A DNA stretch of 64,000 nt from Thelephora terrestris (lineage: Eukaryota > Basidiomycota > Agaricomycetes > Thelephorales > Thelephoraceae), in assembly GCA_015956445.1 (NCBI GenBank), contig WIUZ02000013.1:124001-188000 (forward strand). Reading direction: 5' to 3'. Made by a program: the position numbers and the translations under genes. Below the pieces are notes generated by a model. That model ran no database searches. It was not told the DNA's origin and saw only the letters and a list, made by a program, of their open reading frames with translations. This document shows positions 44,521-57,987 of this stretch, piece by piece. The first letter of the stretch is position 1; every line of letters begins with the position of its first letter.

Positions 44521-47477
44521 ATAGGTGGGTTGTTGAAGGTTTCCGTACGCGGGGCTCTGGACATCCGTTCGGGCGGGGGGGTTTCTTGGGGGGTGAAGAC
44601 CCTGAAGCACGAGGCGAGGGAGTCCTCCATTCTGTATGGGCTTAGGGTGTAGGTTGTTTCCTCGGTTTCAGGGTCTGTTACAGCCCCGATTTCATTCGGT
44701 TCTGGGTGGGTCGTGTGTCTTCAGGGGGGTGGAGGATGCCTGGGTTCCATTTTTCGTTGATGGAGTTTAGCAGTTTTGCGGCACGTTCGATGCATTTATT
44801 GGGGTGTTTGCATTGGTTGTTCGTGGTGAGTCGGATCTGTGTGCATTTTGCGCATTTGCATTTTCGGTTGCCTTTGTGGTTTCTGGGGACATTTTCTGAT
44901 AGTTCGGTGGCGTCTTTTAGGGAGCGGATGCCGTGTTTATTCTTCAGGCATTTACCGTGTTTGTCGCACAGGGTGTCCGGTTTTTCTGTTGTTTTCGTTT
45001 GGGAGCTTCGGATCATGGGGAGTATTTCTCTCACTTTGGGGGTGGGGTATTGAGCTTTGAGACGGACACCGTGTCTTCTTGCGATTTTGAGCATTTCTTT
45101 CAGATCTTTGGGTATGTTTTTGTTTTCGTCTTCGTGGTCTTTGGATTGTCTGATCCGCGAGTGCCAGGCTTGGAGGAATTAGTTTGACCTCGTGCTTGGG
45201 TCAGTTTGGAGGGTTTTTGGTTCGCCCGGGACGTCGTTTTTGAGGATGGTGTCTGCCATGTATGCCCAGGTTGGGCGGTTTTCGTCGAGTTTGAGGTATG
45301 CTTGTACCCAGGTTAGCTGGATTGCTTCGTTTCTGGCGTTTATGTCCAGGACTTTGCGGCCGCCGCTGTCTTTATCGTTGGACATGTGGGCCATCGCAAC
45401 AGTGGGTTTATTTTCGCCGCTCCATGCGAAGTTGCAGATTAGTTTGTCGAGGGTTTTTAGGGCGGTTTCAGGCATCCCTTGTACTTTGGCTAGGCATTGT
45501 GTCATGCCACCTATGATCATTTGGGATATGAGTCTTCTGCCTTCCGTTGTGGGGTGGTTGGCTTCCCATTTTTTGAGGCCGGCAGCTATCTTTTCTATTG
45601 TGGGAGTCCACGGGGTCGCTTGGTCGACTCCGTTTCCTATCCATGCGCCTAGGACTCTGACTGGTTGGCCTTCTTCTGTGATGCGGACGTTGGTGGGGAT
45701 TGGGGTGTTCGTCGGGTTAAGTTTTCTGGTGGTTTTTAGGGTCTCTCTGTATTCCGGGGATCCGATCGGGATTATTTCTGTTTTCGCAATGTTGAAGACT
45801 GCTCCGGAGACTTTGCACCATGGGATGAGTGCTTCGTTTTCAAGGGTGGTTGAGATCGGGAGGGTGGTGAGGTCGTCTGTTTTGTGTAGGTATACCATGG
45901 TGCCGTCGGCGAATAGTTTGCATTTGATTTGTTCAGGGGCCCCTTCTATGGAGATTCCCCAGATGGGTGAGTTTCTGATTGCTGCAGCGAGCGGTTCGAT
46001 TCCAAGGTCAAATAGGAGGCATGGGAGGCCGTCGCCTTGGCGTACGCCTCTTCTGACGAGGAAGGGTTTGCCGATGATACCATTTATTATTATTGAGGTT
46101 GAGGCATTCTCGTAGAGATGTTTTACAATATTGATGAAGTGTTGTGGGATATCAAATTTTTCGAGGACTTTCCATAGGTATGGGTGGAGGATTTTGTCAT
46201 ACGCTTTTTCTTGGTCAAGGGCAACAATTGCGCCATTTACTCCCATGATTCTACCGTAGTCGATTGTAAGTTTTGCTAGTTTTACTTGGTCGTAGATATT
46301 TCTTCCTTTAATGAAGCCTGCTTGGTCTTGGTGAATGAGGAAGGGGGCTACTTCGGCGAGTTTGTTGGCTAGGGCTTTGGTCATTATTTTATAGTCCGTA
46401 TTAAGTACAGTGATAGGTCTGTAGTTGGTGGCGCTCTGTCTGTCGCCCTTCTTGTATAGGGGGCATAGCCATCCTTCGTTAAAGTGTGTTCCGGGGGAGA
46501 TGCCATGTTTCTCGATGTCGTTGAAGACTCTAGTTAGGAGGGTGGTGATGTCGCAATATGGGTTGACTTTAGCTTTGATGGCTGATATGTGCGCCTCGCT
46601 CGTCTTCTTCCAGAGTTCCATGGGGATGCCGTCGAGGCCGGCTGCTTTCTCGTTTGGGGAGTCATGTAGTGCCTTGCATACCTTGATGCTGTCGAGGTAG
46701 TTCGCTAGCTCGTTTTTTTGTTTGGGTGTGGTCTTCGTTGAGATGTTGTTCAGGACACGGTTGAGTTTCGTTGGGTCCGGTGGGAGGGTGGGGTCCCGGT
46801 CGATTTGTTGGAGAGATTCATGGTAGCGGCGTGCCTTATTGGCCATCTCAGGGGAGTTGTAGGTGGGGGTTGTGTCGGGTTCGAGGGGGTTGTAGAGGCC
46901 ATATACGGTATCTCTCGGTTTTTTTGCTCGGTTCGTTTTGATCCAGTCTCTGCAGATCGTTTTGGCGTGGACTAGGTGTCTTGTCTTCACATAGAGTCTA
47001 TTCGATTCAAAGAGAATTCTTTCCAATTCGAGGATTTCGGTCTTGATGACGATCGATTCGAGCATTTTGTCGTCTTCAGGGATTTGGTCGTTGTTGTTCA
47101 CCATGTTTAGGCATTTTTTGAGTTTTTCTATTTTGCTTGTGATGGTGGGGTGGATGACCTTCACTTTCGATCTGCATATTTTTGAGATTTCGGCTTTGAG
47201 CTTGGTGTATATTGTTTGTGGGTTCCTTTCGGCTGTTCAACGGTAGCGGTTTCCTTCTATTTCGTCAAAGGTTTTTTTGCCGATTTCATTTATGTCATTC
47301 ATTATGTCTTCGTGATCGAAGAGGTACATCGGTATCTGCCATCAGCCTTTGCCGATTATGGGGGCTTCTGGGGTCGATATTTTCGTGCTCACCAGCCAGT
47401 GGTTGGTTTCGAGGGTGGGTGGGGTTATGTCCCATTCTTTAGCCGTTCTGAGGAGGGTGGGGGATATGTATATTCTG
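44521..47477 (-). pseudogene. LINE ORF2, reverse transcriptase and connection region
   Basis: Minus-strand reading begins IYISPTLLRTAKEW at the E2 border. The RT blocks follow: AAGLDGIPMELWKK, GWLCPLYKKGDRQSATNYRPI, NTDYKIMTKALANKL, QAGFIKGRNIYDQV, VALDQEKAYDKILH (first catalytic Asp), VRRGVRQGDGLPCLLFDLGI and CKLFADGTMVY. The last is the catalytic box, where FADD is expected; here the second Asp reads Gly near 45,905. The connection region has QMIIGGMTQCLAKVQGMP and NFAWSGE. A stop near 45,179 shifts to another frame with a C-rich part (CKCAKCTQ, then NKCIERAAKLLNSINEKW). Two TAG/TGA-type stops also lie in the first 300 bases. The copy is inactive. Confidence 0.9.
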
Positions 47478-48033
47478 TGTCAGGAACATGGTATTTTTAA
47501 ACTTTTTATAACACGCTCTTTCTTCGAACTCTTCTTACCATCCCTTATGTTTTGAATGCTTCACACTCCTTATCCTTCATTCCCATCATTCAAAACACAC
47601 AAACGCGCAATTCATTCACGGCACTACGAAACGACATGGTTATACAATGCTTATAAACGGTCCATCAAAAGTCAACTCGATCTACAACAGGCCTCATGGT
47701 CATCAGTGTTCCATCCCGGAGATCGAAGAACCGGCCCCTGCTTGCAAGGAGCTCTCCGAACATGGCGTCCCCATCTTCCACGCTCAACTAAACCTCTAGT
47801 TCAAGCCGATAGGAAGAGATGCCTTCGAGCGGACCGATCAGCCTCCCAGATGTCACCGAACTGCAGAACACCTGGTCCCACATCGTCATCACCGGGTGAC
47901 TGCTCGGCAGTGCTGTCGACGTAGTTGACAAGAGACCCTCCGTCTCCCTCGTCGGACCCCTGGGCGGAATCCTGTACTGCGAGTCGAGTGAGGTGCCTTC
48001 GCTGGATCTCCAACTCGACCTGTCGGTTGGGAC

Positions 48034-51000
48034 GTGTCAGGAACATGGTATTTTTAAACTTTTCATAACACGCTCTTTCTTTGAACTCTTCTTACCATTT
48101 GTTGTGTTTGAATGCTTCACACTCCTTATCCTTCACTCCAATCATTCAAAACACACAAACGCGCATACATTCACGGCAATACAAAACAACCTGGCTATAC
48201 AAATGCTTCTACAACGTCCTCAAAAGTCGACTCTATCTACGGCAGGCCTGAAGGTCATCAACTGTCCATCTCGGAGATCGTAGTGTTGGCCTCTCCTTGC
48301 AAGGACCTCCCCGAACATGGCGTCACCGTCTTCGGCACTCAGCTGAACGACTAGTTCAAGCCGATAGGAAGAGATGCCTTCGAGCGGACCGATCAGCCTC
48401 CCAGATGTCACCGAACTGCTGAACACCTGGTCCCACATCTCCATCACCGGGTGACTGCTCGACAGCACTATCGACGTAGTCGGCAAGCGACCCTCCGTCT
48501 CCCTCATCGGACCCCTGGGCGGAATCCTGTCTTGCGAGTCGTAGCTGGTGGCGAAGCTGGATCTCCGACTCGACCTGTCGGTAGGGACGGTTGACTCGAT
48601 AGCGGAACTCTCGTCCCCCACCTCGACCAGAGAGGTCACCATCCGACTCAACTGGTCGAGGGTAAGGATTAGCCGACGCGGTCATACGATGAGCAGGACG
48701 GCGTCGAGAGCGTTTGCAACGTTGCCCCTTAGTCACCGGACGTACCTCGGCGACCCTCGGAGCATCTTCAGCTCGGTCAACCTCCATGACTTCATCCTCG
48801 ATCTTCACCAACCGATGGATCGGCTGCAGGACGCAGCGCCCACAGTTCTCCTTGTCGGAAGCGGCCAGAGTGGAAGCCGGAGCCGGAGTCAGAACGGGAA
48901 CCGCGTTCTCGATCGGAGGCGTCGCGTAGGACGACGGGTTAGGCGATGGCAGTACCACCTCGTCGGCGTACTCCAACTCGAACGGAACATCGGCTGTCCC
49001 CTGACCAACCAATTTGGGACCCTCTTTACAGTTGCAGGTCTTGTCCTGCAAGGACTCGACCTGCGCCGTCAACACCGCCACCACGTTCTCGAGTTCTTCG
49101 GTCTAAAGGAAATCTCTCAGTCATTGCATAAACCTGCAAAGGCTGAAAGGACCTTTTCATCCCTCCTGGCCAACGCCCCCTTAATGTTGTTGTCTCGGAC
49201 CTTCAGACCAGCGATTAACTCTTGATGGTTGGCGACCATTGCCTCCAACGCCTCGTTCGTCCCCTGCTGAAAGGCAGCCAAGGTCTCCTTCAATTGAAGA
49301 CCCTCTGCTGATAGACGAAGGACGTCTGCCTTCGCTTCCTTTACCTCCCGCTCCAATCGTTCAACCTAGGCAGTCTGGTTAGTCGAGAGTCATACTCGAA
49401 TATTCAGACAGAAAACCTACCCGGCTTTCTCCTTCTCGTACGAGCGACCACAAGAGACTAGTGGAAGCGGTAGCATGGCGGATGGCCCGAGGAACGGTCG
49501 CCCCGTGCTCCAATAGGTCTTGATCGTAGATCCCCCTCTGCAGGGTGTACCAGAGCTCCTTCTTGATCGGATGCTCCAACTCTCCGAACCTACCCCTCAT
49601 CTGGAAGGCCACCTTCTCGGCGATGATCGTACGGACCCAAAGCTCATCATCCCAGGTTAACCCCTTCAAATGAGGCATCGTCTCCCTGAGACGTTCGGCG
49701 TCCACTTCTGTGACGACCTCCAAGATCTAGAAGCCGTTAGTTTGACATCAAACGCCAAAAGAACGTTCCTCTACCTAGAGGAAGGCGTTAGTGCAAACAC
49801 ACGAAGCTCTAGGTCTCCCCCATACCTGGTCATCCGTGGTATAGGGAGTCCCAGCCGCACAGGCGTAGGACTTGCGAGCGGCGGCACGACGGTCGATGCG
49901 AGAGATGGTGGAGATGCCGTTGGCGACTTTGTAGGTATGGTTGTTGGGGAAAGACATGTTTTGGTAAGATGATGGGGAAGTTGCTGGTGTTGCTGATCAA
50001 GGATGGCTCCAAGAAGACGTCCTTCTTATAGCCTAGATCGGTGATCCTTCACGTGACCTACCTCGACGAACCTCATTGGTCCGGGTCACACCAACTTCCG
50101 CCCCTGTACCATCATCGTTGGCTTACTACATCAAGCTGACACCTCGGCCCGCGGGACGGCCTTGGAAGAACTTCGTTCCGGAACGCCTAGAACACGTGCG
50201 CACTAAAAATAGGTCTCAAGACCCTGATGACCCCTTTATGACATCGCGAACCCCTTTTACGACCCCTCATGACTTTATGATTACGAACAACCCTGGACCC
50301 TGGAACACACACGTGGGCACGGGGTATCAACATTTGGACACTGTGCTTCTAATCGGATAGTAACCCTATCTGATCTAGTTGTGCTTTGGAAGCAGAGTAG
50401 GCCCGAGCCGAGAACGGCGGCCGAAGAATATAATCCCTGGTGCCACTTAGGAAGAACAATATTCCCAGGTGCTATGCCTAATCAAGACTGGGTCTGATCA
50501 AGCGATTACGGCTGCAACTCCCAGGTTACTGCCTGTCCGTTGGTATCATACCACCTACCGACAACAAGGGATGTGTAGAGTTCCTTCGATCTCTAGCCAA
50601 TCACAGAAGCTTAGAGACGGTGCTCACCTGACCCTTGGGTGTGGTCTAGATTCAGGTACGAACTTTCATGACCCATGCCCCTTTTTCTTTTAGGACTAGT
50701 GTTATCTTCACCCCTATGTTTCATGCGGACATTCCTTATCTTTTATGCAATCCTTCACACGCTAGTAAGGCCCTTTGTCCTTTATTCTCCCACACGTCAC
50801 CTTTGTTCGCTTCCCTTACTTAGCGTTCTCACACTCCTTATCTCCCTCTGTTCTGGACTTGATAAGGGTATATTAGGGTATTGACATCATGGCCACTCCT
50901 TTAGTATAAGTAGCAACTGTGGCTGTATCGTAGTACCTTAGTTTTGTTACCTCAGGAAATCCTCTGCCCTTCTCAGCCCAGTTGCAGTTAAGGACAAGTC

Positions 51001-51357
51001 AGAGTTTCTTGTTTGATCCAAGACATCCCCATCTGCTCTCCCTCCCGCTCTGCGCGTCAACTGCGCCTCGTAACTATAGACTCCCAGCAGTCATATTAGA
51101 ACACCTCGAGCGTCCAGTCGATCAACTGGTGGAGTCATCAATCCTGTTGTAGGGATAAACCCTTGCTTGTTAAACCGAACAAAGTACGGTTTAGGTTGGG
51201 TTTCTCTTTAGGATTTCGACCTGACTTGTAGTGACCTCGGACAACCTACCGGAAGAATTGAGACGTGATCGTTCTCTCACAAGCTAGTTGGACTAGTGAG
51301 TACTCTGCGGAGTCGGCTCAGTGCACTGGTAGTTGTTGGGGTAGAGTGGCCCTGACA
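48034..51357 (-). mobile_element. Element E3, alpha family: TGTCAG ends, duplication GGACG
   Basis: It lies in minus orientation within E2, with 5' end at 51357 and 3' end (TGTCAGGAACATGG) at 48034; GGACG flanks it at 48029-48033 and 51358-51362. At 3324 bp it is nearly the same length as E1 and close to it in sequence. It holds no further insertion. It carries a full-length gene on the minus strand, followed by the 200-bp 3' region that matches the E1 end. Confidence 0.9.
48356..49957 (-). CDS. Spliced coiled-coil protein of element E3 (alpha family)
   Basis: It starts MSFPNNHTYKVANGISTISR at 49957 and follows the E1 exon plan: a 44-codon first exon ending TTDDQ, an exon with LKGLTWDDELWVRTIIAEKV, a coiled-coil exon (LEREVKEAKADVLRLSAEGL), and a last exon with VESLQDKTCNCKEG, RCKRSRRRPAHRMTASA and QDSAQGSDEGDGGS ending ARRHLFLSA at 48356. 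Differences from E1 are scattered and mostly single residues (for example QMRG for RMRG, STSLLWS for ATSLLWS), which suggests both were inserted fairly recently. No catalytic motif is seen; a structural or nucleic-acid-binding role is only inferred. It sits 1.4 kb from the 5' end of the element. Confidence 0.72.
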
Positions 51358-51532
51358 GGACGGTTGACCCGATATCGGAATCCTCTTCCCTCGCCTCGAC
51401 CAGACTGGTCACCATCCGACTCAACTGGTCAAGGGTAAGGATTAGCCAATGGAGCCATGCAATGAGCAGGACGGCGTCGAGAGCTTTTGCAACGTTGCCC
51501 CTTAGTCACCGGACGTACCTCCCACTGGGGGC

Positions 51533-52023
51533 AAGGGCACCTGGAATCAGTGATTACATCTTGATTGCATGGTGAGCTCATGTGCACTTTTCAATGATTG
51601 TAATTGCCGATTCCAGGTTGATTACATTTCAAATGTTACCTTGACATGTAATCCAACCAATGTCCACCAATTCCATCTGAAATGTTCTCAACAAATGTTT
51701 TTGGAATGTTTTTGACCTGTCGGCAAAAATGATACTGCAATGTAATCAGCATGTTGTTTAATTATCCGAGATGTAATCTAAATGTGCTCAAAAACATGAG
51801 ATTTTTTCACAATGTACCCAGTGGGCATATTCAGGAAACATTGCTTGGGAACATCTTGAGGAAAGTTCAAATGGAGTTGGTGGCAACAGTTGAATTACAT
51901 GTCAAGGTAACATTTGAAGTGTAATCAACCTGGAATTGGTGATTACAATCATTGAAAAGTGCACATGAGCTCACCATGTAATCAAGATGTAATCACCAAT
52001 TCCAGGTGCCCCTGCCCCCAGTG
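51533..52023 (+). mobile_element. H4: CACTG inverted-repeat element, family D, duplication TCC
   Basis: It begins CACTGGGGGCAAGGGCACC and ends with CCCCTGCCCCCAGTG. About 140 bp at each end pair; the middle is single copy, so orientation is defined (same as H7, opposite to H6). TCC flanks both sides. It is inserted in the last exon of the E2 gene. GATTACA/TGTAATC words recur in it. Confidence 0.9.
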
Positions 52024-55000
52024 TCCGAGACCCTCGGTACATCTTTGGCTTGGTCAACTTCCATGACCGCATCCTTGATCTTGACAGCTGACTGATCGGC
52101 TGCAGCAAGCAACACCGACAGTTCTCCTTGTCGGACTCGGCCAAAGTGGAGGCCGGAGCCGGAGTGGGAACGGGTTAGGCGATGGGAGTACCACCTTGTC
52201 GGCGTACTCCAACTCGAACGGAATGTCGGCTGTACCTTGCCCAACCAACACAGGACCTTCCTTGCAGTTGCAGGTCTTGTCCTGCAAGGACTCGACCCGC
52301 GCCGTCAACACGGACACCAAATCCTCGAGTTCCTCCATCTAGAAAGTGTCAGCTTCCCTCATTTTGTCTTCGAGATGAGGAAAGCTACCTTATCGTCCCT
52401 CTTATGCAAGGCCCCTTTGATGTTATTGTCCCAAACCTTCAGGCCGGCAATCAACTCTTCATGGTTAAGCACCATCTTTTCCAACGCCTTGTTCGTCCTC
52501 TTTTGGAAGTCGGCCATGGTCTCCTTCATCAACAGACCCTCAGCGGACAGATAAAGGACATCTGCCTTTGCCTCCTTCACCTCGTGCTCCAATCATTCAA
52601 CCTAGGCAGTTTGGTTAGTTGAGAGTCATACTCGAATATCCAAACGGAAAACCTACTCGGCTTTCCCCCTCTCAAACGAGCAACCACAACAGCGTGGTGG
52701 AAGCGGTGGCATGGCGGACGGCCTGAGGAATGGTAGCCCCATGCTCCAACAGGTCCTGATCATAGATCCCCCTCTGCAGGGTGTACCAGAGCTCCTTCTT
52801 GATCGGATGCTCCAACTCCCCAAACCTACCCCTCATTTGGAAGATCACCTTCTCGGCGATCATTGACCGGACCCAGAGCTCATCATCCCAGGTCAACCCC
52901 ATCCAATGTGGGATCGTCTCCCTGAGACATGCGGTGTCCACCTGCTTGACGATCTCCAAGATCTATTGGAAAAGAGTTAGAAGTAACATCAAGGTTATTT
53001 CAAACTCCCCCCCACCTGTTCATCGGTGGTGTAGGGAACCCCCGCCTCATTGGCGTAGGTCTTGCGGGCGGTGGCACGGCAGTCGATACAGGAGATGGTG
53101 GAGATGCCGTTGGCGACTTTGTAGGTGTGGTTGTTGGGGAAAGACATTTTGGTAAGATGATGGGGAAGTTGCTGGTGTTGCTGATCAAGGATGGCTCCAA
53201 GAAGACGTCCTTCTTATAGCCTAGATCGGTGATCCTTCACGTGACCTACCTCGACAAACCTCATTGGTCCGGGTCACATCAACTTCCGCCACTGTACCAT
53301 CATCATTGGCTTACTACATCAAGCTGACACCTCGGCCCGCGGGACGGCCTTGGAAGAACTTCGTTCCGGAACGCCTAGAACGCGCGCGCACTAAAAATAG
53401 GTCTCATGACCTTGACAACCCCTCTACGAACCCCTTTACGACCCTGATGACACATTTATGACATCACGATAACAACCAACCCTGGACCCTGATCACACAC
53501 GTGGACAGTCACATCACAGTCTCCTAACCAGAGGAAGGAATCGCCGTTATTCAGAAGGAGTGCCTTAGACTCCTTTTGTTTAGCTCAGCGAATGTGGAGT
53601 AGCCGTTAGCGTGAAACACCGGCAAATCTGTAATCCCTCATGCCCCATGAGTCTAGGCCTGACCTCCTCATGTTCGGACGTATGTTGAGGTTGCCACTAG
53701 TCCGTGATGCTGTTACCGCCTACAGACAACAAGGGATGACACATGGCTCTACTTGCGAATCCAGCTGGCAAAGCCAAGTAAAGGGAGATTGCCACCATAC
53801 CCTTGGGTGTGATCCCCAGGTACGAACTTTCATGACCCCATGCCCCTATTTCTTTTAGGACTAGTGTTATCTTTAACCCTATGTTCCATGCGGACATTTC
53901 TTATCTCTTATGCAATCCTTCACACACTAGTAAGGCCCTTTGTCCTTTATTCTCCCACGCGTCATATTTGTTCGCTTCTCTTACTTAGCGTTCTCACACT
54001 CCTTATCTCCCTTTATTCGGACTTGATACGGGTATATTAGGGTATTGACGTCATGGTCACTCCTTCAGCATAAGTAGCAACTGTGGCTGTATCGTAGTAC
54101 CTTAGTTTTGTTACCTCAGGAAATCCTCTGCCCTTCTCAGCCCAGTTGCAGTTAAGGACAAGTCAGAGTTTCTTGTTTGATCCAAGACACCCCCATCTGC
54201 TCTCCCTCCCGCTCTGCGTGTCGACTGAGCCTTGTAACTATAGAACCCCAGCGTTCATATTATAGAATACCTCAAGTGTCCAGTTGATCACCTGGTGGAG
54301 TCATCAAACCTGTTGTAGGGATAAACCCTTTGTCAGGGCCACTCTTCGCCCTTCAGGTACCAGTGCTGTTGGTGAGTCGCAACTCCAACCAACAAGAAAC
54401 AATGGGGCAAAGGGGAAACGACTTCCCTATATCCACCCAAAGTCTACGTGGTCCAAAACGCGATGGAAGAGCGTTCTCCGGTAGGTTGTCCGAATTCACA
54501 GCAGGAGTGCCAAGCCTCTATCTGACAAATCCCTATCATCGTCTGAGGGCAGATGTAAGAGCCTGAGGATGGCGCCTCAAACTGGTGCTTGATCAAGAGA
54601 GCGACGAGGAACTCCTTTTCGTAAGTGCGTTCGCCGATTCTTGATACAAGGCCGAGAGAGAGAGGAGAGCGAACGTGTTCAAGGAGTTACTCGATAAGCT
54701 CTTCAGTGGCCTACAGCAAATACACCGATGCTGCAAGGAGAAGAGGACTTCCCGAGATATCAAAGATGGGGAATCCTCAGCTACTCTACTGGTACCTATA
54801 TAGGAGAGTGGCTGGGACAGAGATAACCCTATCTAATAATAACTCAGAGCAAATAAGGGCCGAGAGTAAGCCAGAACAGTAAGTGGCCCGGAACATAGAA
54901 TAGAAATGATAAAGGAGTGACTAATGAGTCAGGGTTCGTGAGAGAACAAGAAAGGGGTCATGACGTCGTGTGGGAAAGGAATGACAAAGGATAATATCAC

Positions 55001-55818
55001 ATGTGAAGACTGACCAATGAGAGGGCAACGCATCAGCTCGTCTGATTGGGACAACAAAAGACCGAGTGGGGCTCGAATGTTGAGGCGAATGTATGGAGAG
55101 TCTGGGTCGGTGAAACGATGGACCGGTCCAATGGCGAATAGTGCACGGGCGCTGTCAATGGTCGGATAAAGCGTAACGCGAACCGGCCGTTGGATCCATC
55201 AAACTCCCTTCTTCCCAAATCAACAATCCCACCAACCACTACTCATTCACCATGCCCATGATCTCCAATCGTGTCTTCTGTGCTGAGAACAGTACCGCCA
55301 CCATTGAGTCTGCGGATCCTCGATCCGTAGGGAATAAGGGTTACTTCCTGCCGAACACCAATGTGGCCTACCCCAGCTATTGAGAGGTGCGACGTCACGT
55401 GTCGCCGATTGCTGACAACTACTGACATTGCATTCGCAGATCTTTGCAGCTGCCGACACGGTGGATGCCTGCCAGTTGGAGGCTACGATTACCAAGCCTC
55501 CCAACTACCTGACCATGGACGACGAGTTGTGGTTCCACAACTTGATCGACAACAAGCTGCAAGAGTCGATGCGTGGGGTGACGTTCAACACCGAGTTGCG
55601 TATGCTTTGGGAAACTCCTGTGGCGTCAGCGTTGTGGGGGCTTCTGCGGATGGGAATATACAACCTGGGAAATGGCGAAGGAAGGTGGCCCGGAGCTACT
55701 CACTCTCAGCACTACACAGCAGCCGTTGGTCACCGTCTCTGGTTCCTATTGCGGACAGACCAGAAAGCAGTGAGTCAATCTGTGCATCCCGCTTGTGGGA
55801 TAACACTGATTGGCTTGT

Positions 55819-56771
55819 CACTGGGGACAAGGGGTCAAATACCTGGTGGGTACATGCTGAACACATTGTGATCACAGTCAACAAGTGATCACAATGTGCC
55901 CAGTGGGGAAGGTTTGAATACATTCAAAATGTGCCTGGCAATGTGAGTCCAATGTGCCCAGTAGGCACATTTTGATTGTGATCACAATGTACCCATCAAT
56001 GTGATCTCAATGTGCCCACTGGGGACATTTTGATTGCGATCACAATGTACACATCAATGTGAACTCAATGTGCCTGCTGTGCACATTTTAATTTCTTTCA
56101 CAATGTTCCCATCAATGTGTTCTCAATGTACCCAGCTCATTACATAATAGTTTCTTTCACAATGTTGTCCACAATGTGTCCAGCATGTGGCTGAGCCACT
56201 CATTCAAACTTCTTTCACAAAGTATCCAGTGATGTGTCTAAAATGTGTACAGCCATACACATAGTGATTTCTTTGAAAGCTCATGGTGAAATCAAACAAT
56301 ATTGAGATTACATTGTGATTACTTCAAAAAGAACCCCCTGGGGACATTATGGACACATCACTGGGTAATCTTTGGAAGAATTTTGAATGAGTGGCTCAGC
56401 CACATGCTGGACACATTGTGGACAACATTGTGAAAGAAACTATTATGTAATGAGCTGGGTACATTGAGAACACATTGATGGGAACATTGTGAAAGAAATT
56501 AAAATGTGCACAGCAGGCACATTGAGTTCACATTGATGTGTACATTGTGATCGCAATCAAAATGTCCCCAGTGGGCACATTGAGATCACATTGATGGGTA
56601 CATTGTGATCACAATCAAAATGTGCCTACTGGGCACATTGGACTCACATTGCCAGGCACATTTTGAATGTATTCAAACCTTCCCCACTGGGCACATTGTG
56701 ATCACTTGTTGACTGTGATCACAATGTGTTCAGCATGTACCCACCAGGTATTTGACCCCTTGTCCCCAGTG
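55819..56771. mobile_element. H5: CACTG inverted-repeat element, family A, duplication TGT
   Basis: It begins CACTGGGGACAAGGGGTC and is 953 bp, the same length as H1 and very close to it throughout. TGT flanks both sides. It is inserted in an intron of the E4 gene two bases before the acceptor AG, so the second TGT copy recreates TGTAG directly before the exon. Confidence 0.92.
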
Positions 56772-57112
56772 TGTAGAACGAGCGGCTGAAGCGCGAGGTG
56801 AAGGAAGCGAAAGACGATGCTCGTAGGATGTACTCGGAGATGTTGGACACCAAGAAGACTCTCCTCCTAATGAACGACACTCTTCGGGTGACGTTCAAGA
56901 GTGAGATGCTGGCGATGTGGGAGGAACATAATCGACTGGTCGAGTTGTTGAAGGAACGAGATGACACCATACAACAGGACCTAATTGAGGTCGACCGACG
57001 GCTCAACCGTCATAGAAGGGCCCTGAATGAGCTGGACACCAAGGTTGGTGCGACTTCTCCTGGTCTTTAACCGAGAGAGCTCATGCCACTTCTAGGTCGA
57101 CACGCTGGATGA

Positions 57113-57613
57113 CACTGGGGGCAGGGGCACCTGGAATCAGTGATTACATTTTGATTACATGGTGAGTTCATGTGCACTTTTCAATAATTGTAATTGCCGA
57201 TTCCAGGTTGATTACATTTAAAATGTTACCTTGACATGTAATCCAACTGTTGCCACCAACTCCATTTGAAATTTCCTCAAGATGTTCCCAAGCAATGTTT
57301 CCTGAATGGGCCCAGTGGGTACATTGTGGAAACATCTCATGTTTTTGAGCGCATTTAGATTACATCTCGGACGATTGAAGAACATGCTGATTACATTGCA
57401 GTATCATTTTTGCCAACAGGTCAAAAGCATCTCAGAAACATTTGTCGAGAACATTTCAAATAGAATTGGTGAACATTGGTTGGATTACATGTCAAGGTAA
57501 CATTTGAGATGTAATCAACCTGGAATTGGCGATCACAATTATTGAAAAGTGCACATGAACTCACCATGTAATCAAGATGTAATCACCAATTCCAGGTGCC
57601 TCTGCCCCCAGTG
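57113..57613 (-). mobile_element. H6: CACTG inverted-repeat element, family D, duplication TGA
   Basis: It begins CACTGGGGGCAGGGGCACC and is 501 bp. TGA flanks both sides. The unpaired centre is inverted compared with H4 and H7. It lies in an exon of the E4 gene just after a TTCTAG acceptor. Confidence 0.92.
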
Positions 57614-57987
57614 TGACGCCTTGCCGTTGCTGGGCGCTTGGGTCGAATCCATGAGTGAGCGACTGTGTCACTGCCGCACTCGTTCGGTGGCAGCGGTTCG
57701 TGACGAGTCCGAGGACGAGTCAATTCCGGACAGGATGGCTTCCCCAATAGGTCGGGATGCCAGTTGACATATTTGACCTGTCTGCTGACATTCCACTAGC
57801 CTCTGACGGTTCGTATCGTACGCCGGCGCATACCGATGGCGGGGAAGAGGTCGTTCGTGAGACGTCCGAAGAGACGGCAGTCAACCCGGTTAGTAGTTCT
57901 CCCGAGTTGGAGTACGTGGGGGAGAACGAGGTGGCCGTTCCGGTTCCGCCTCCGTCGATCTCTCCGGTGCGTGGACAGTGTTCCATT

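Larger units (their letters stand above)
47820..53147 (-). pseudogene. Coiled-coil gene of element E2 (alpha family), split by E3 and H4
   Basis: The start is the ATG at 53147 (MSFPNN-type exon 1). Exons with the LTWDDELWVRSMIAEKV block (about 52672-52959) and the EVKEAKADVLYLSAEGL coiled coil (about 52380-52592) follow, then VESLQDKTCNCKEG. H4 interrupts the last exon at the EVR/P.V position, and E3 separates the acidic end (QDSAQGSDEGDGGS, 47820-48033) from the rest. The copy is broken by these insertions and by other decay. It is homologous to the E1 and E3 genes. Confidence 0.7.

Noticed and set aside
35304-51357. E1 and E3 leader regions read as a pair of long terminal repeats of one large retroelement
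   Set aside because: The 700-1300 bp leaders at 35304 and 51357 are inverted relative to each other, each belongs to a separate element with its own 5-bp duplication, and neither recurs at the other end of its element.
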